The notes beneath the pieces were generated by a model. It made no database searches. It saw only the letters and a list, made by a program, of their open reading frames with translations, and was not told the origin of the DNA. DNA of 64,000 nucleotides from Pseudomonas sp. Seg1 (lineage in GTDB: Bacteria; Pseudomonadota; Gammaproteobacteria; Pseudomonadales; Pseudomonadaceae), in NCBI RefSeq assembly GCF_018326005.1, contig NZ_AP021903.1:248001-312000 (forward strand), in the 5' to 3' direction. This document shows positions 63,230 through 64,000 of this stretch, in pieces; position 1 is the first letter of the stretch; each line of letters begins with the position of its first letter. The position numbers were made by a program, and so were the translations under genes.

Positions 63230-63264
63230 CCCCTCTCCCACTGGGAGAGGGTTAGGGTAAGGGG
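63230..63264. repeat. short repeat (CCCTCTCCCACTGGGAGAGGG)
   Basis: CCCTCTCCCA and TGGGAGAGGG form a hairpin with a CT-type tip, followed by TTAGGGTAAGGGG and TTTTA. It lies directly after the gshA stop codon and, read from gshA, is a likely transcription stop. It is related to the region 19513-19691. Confidence 0.75.
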
Positions 63265-63267
63265 CTT

Positions 63268-64000
63268 TTAATTACTGATCGCCAGAATACTCGCCTGATA
63301 CGACCCGACAAACACATCGAAATCGCCCACTTCGTTCTGCTCCAGCTCAGCCTGCGCCGCCAGCGAAGATCGCGCCAGTTCCTCGAACTTCGCCTGTTCA
63401 TCCGCCGCCAACGGCTCGCTGCGGAAGAACTCGGCATGCGCCTGGCTCTGACGCAGGGAGAACTGCGCAAAGCTTTCCTTGTGCTCAGCCATTGCCGCCA
63501 ACACCTGCGCCGAAGGCGTCAGCGACGGATCGCGGACCTTGGCCAGTTGCGCATCCAGCGCCTTGCTGTGCGCGTCGCCGCCATGGCTCTGATCCAGCAG
63601 CGCGGCGAGCGGGGCAATCTGTTCCAGCAGCTCGGTCGCCCAGGTCTTCATCTCGACCGGCTCACCGTCACGCTGCAATTGCAGGCCCGGGCGGCGACCT
63701 TCCTTGACCACGCTGAGGAAGTTCGAGGTGGCGTTGCCGCACGACGTGTTGGTCAGCAGCGGGCTGTCGTTCAGCGCGCAGTACAGCAGGAACGCGTCGA
63801 GGAAGCGCGACTCGGTCAGGTCGATGCCCATCGGCAGGAACGGGTTGATGTCCAGGCAACGCACTTCGACGTACTGAATGCCACGGGCCATCAAGGCCTG
63901 GATCGGCCGCTCACCGGTGTAGGTCACGCGTTTCGGGCGGATGTTGGAGTAGTACTCGTTTTCGATCTGCAGGATGTTGGTGTTGAGCTGCACCCACTCA
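63268..64000 (-). CDS. gshA: glutamate-cysteine ligase GshA (5' end outside window)
   Basis: The C-terminal 243 residues of an E. coli-type GshA enter from the right edge. Recognisable segments are [27 protein letters not shown] and [17 protein letters not shown]. The enzyme joins glutamate and cysteine in the first step of glutathione synthesis. Starts inside the window (for example the GTG before QLNTN) are internal; the frame stays open to base 64000. It extends the cysteine theme of the region. Confidence 0.93.
   Translation of the reverse strand, partial: EWVQLNTNILQIENEYYSNIRPKRVTYTGERPIQALMARGIQYVEVRCLDINPFLPMGIDLTESRFLDAFLLYCALNDSPLLTNTSCGNATSNFLSVVKEGRRPGLQLQRDGEPVEMKTWATELLEQIAPLAALLDQSHGGDAHSKALDAQLAKVRDPSLTPSAQVLAAMAEHKESFAQFSLRQSQAHAEFFRSEPLAADEQAKFEELARSSLAAQAELEQNEVGDFDVFVGSYQASILAISN

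Overview
The window looks like chromosomal DNA from a fluorescent Pseudomonas (P. fluorescens/koreensis-like). The evidence is high GC with strong GC3 bias (hence many long antisense shadow frames), AtsK/AtsA/SftP-type sulfur genes as described in P. putida S-313 and P. aeruginosa, a TriABC-like efflux operon, an E. coli-type GshA, and many Pseudomonas REP/REPIN-like inverted repeats between genes. I see no tRNA, rRNA, CRISPR array, insertion sequence, prophage or integrase.

Most of the window is one very large sulfur-scavenging region. From left to right: a partial AraC regulator and a fatty-acid desaturase (1-2070). Next is the sulfate-ester block: atsBCA on the minus strand with a divergent atsR, a LysR regulator divergent from atsK, a second sulfatase-superfamily hydrolase, a second, paralogous LysR regulator, a TonB-dependent receptor (sftP), an arylsulfotransferase-family periplasmic protein and a small avidin-like protein. 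A private TonB-ExbB-ExbD set (17451-19440) probably energises the receptor. Then come a small serine hydrolase, an SfnR-like sigma54 activator without its DNA-binding domain, an orphan MetQ-type binding protein (19820-22355) and a polar amino-acid ABC transporter (23042-26004).

The middle (26127-37421) is less clearly about sulfur: an AAA ATPase, a TriABC-like RND pump with two adaptor lipoproteins, a glycoside-hydrolase-like secreted protein, a methyltransferase, and a protein with an HExxH zinc-protease motif that may be an effector.

The right half returns to sulfur. There is a desulfurisation operon (two tandem SfnB-like flavoproteins, a DszA/NtaA-type monooxygenase, MetQ-MetN-MetI) headed by a 22-codon ORF. 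It is followed by a protein of unknown function, the cystine importer tcyJLN with D-cysteine desulfhydrase, and a divergent serine O-acetyltransferase. A choline transporter betT with a clear BetI-like operator and a small membrane protein interrupt the theme. Then follow a LacI regulator with TonB receptor, DszA/NtaA-type monooxygenase and aldo/keto reductase, the taurine genes tauABC and tauD, and the 3' part of gshA.

Together the genes describe a pathway from organosulfur compounds outside the cell (TonB receptors), through periplasmic sulfatase and sulfotransferase chemistry, ABC import and oxygenase-based release of sulfite or sulfate, to cysteine, cystine and glutathione. The parts least explained by known biology are the sulfotransferase-like and avidin-like proteins beside SftP, the truncated SfnR-like activator, the tandem SfnB pair with its upstream small ORF, and the LacI/TonB-receptor/monooxygenase/reductase module.
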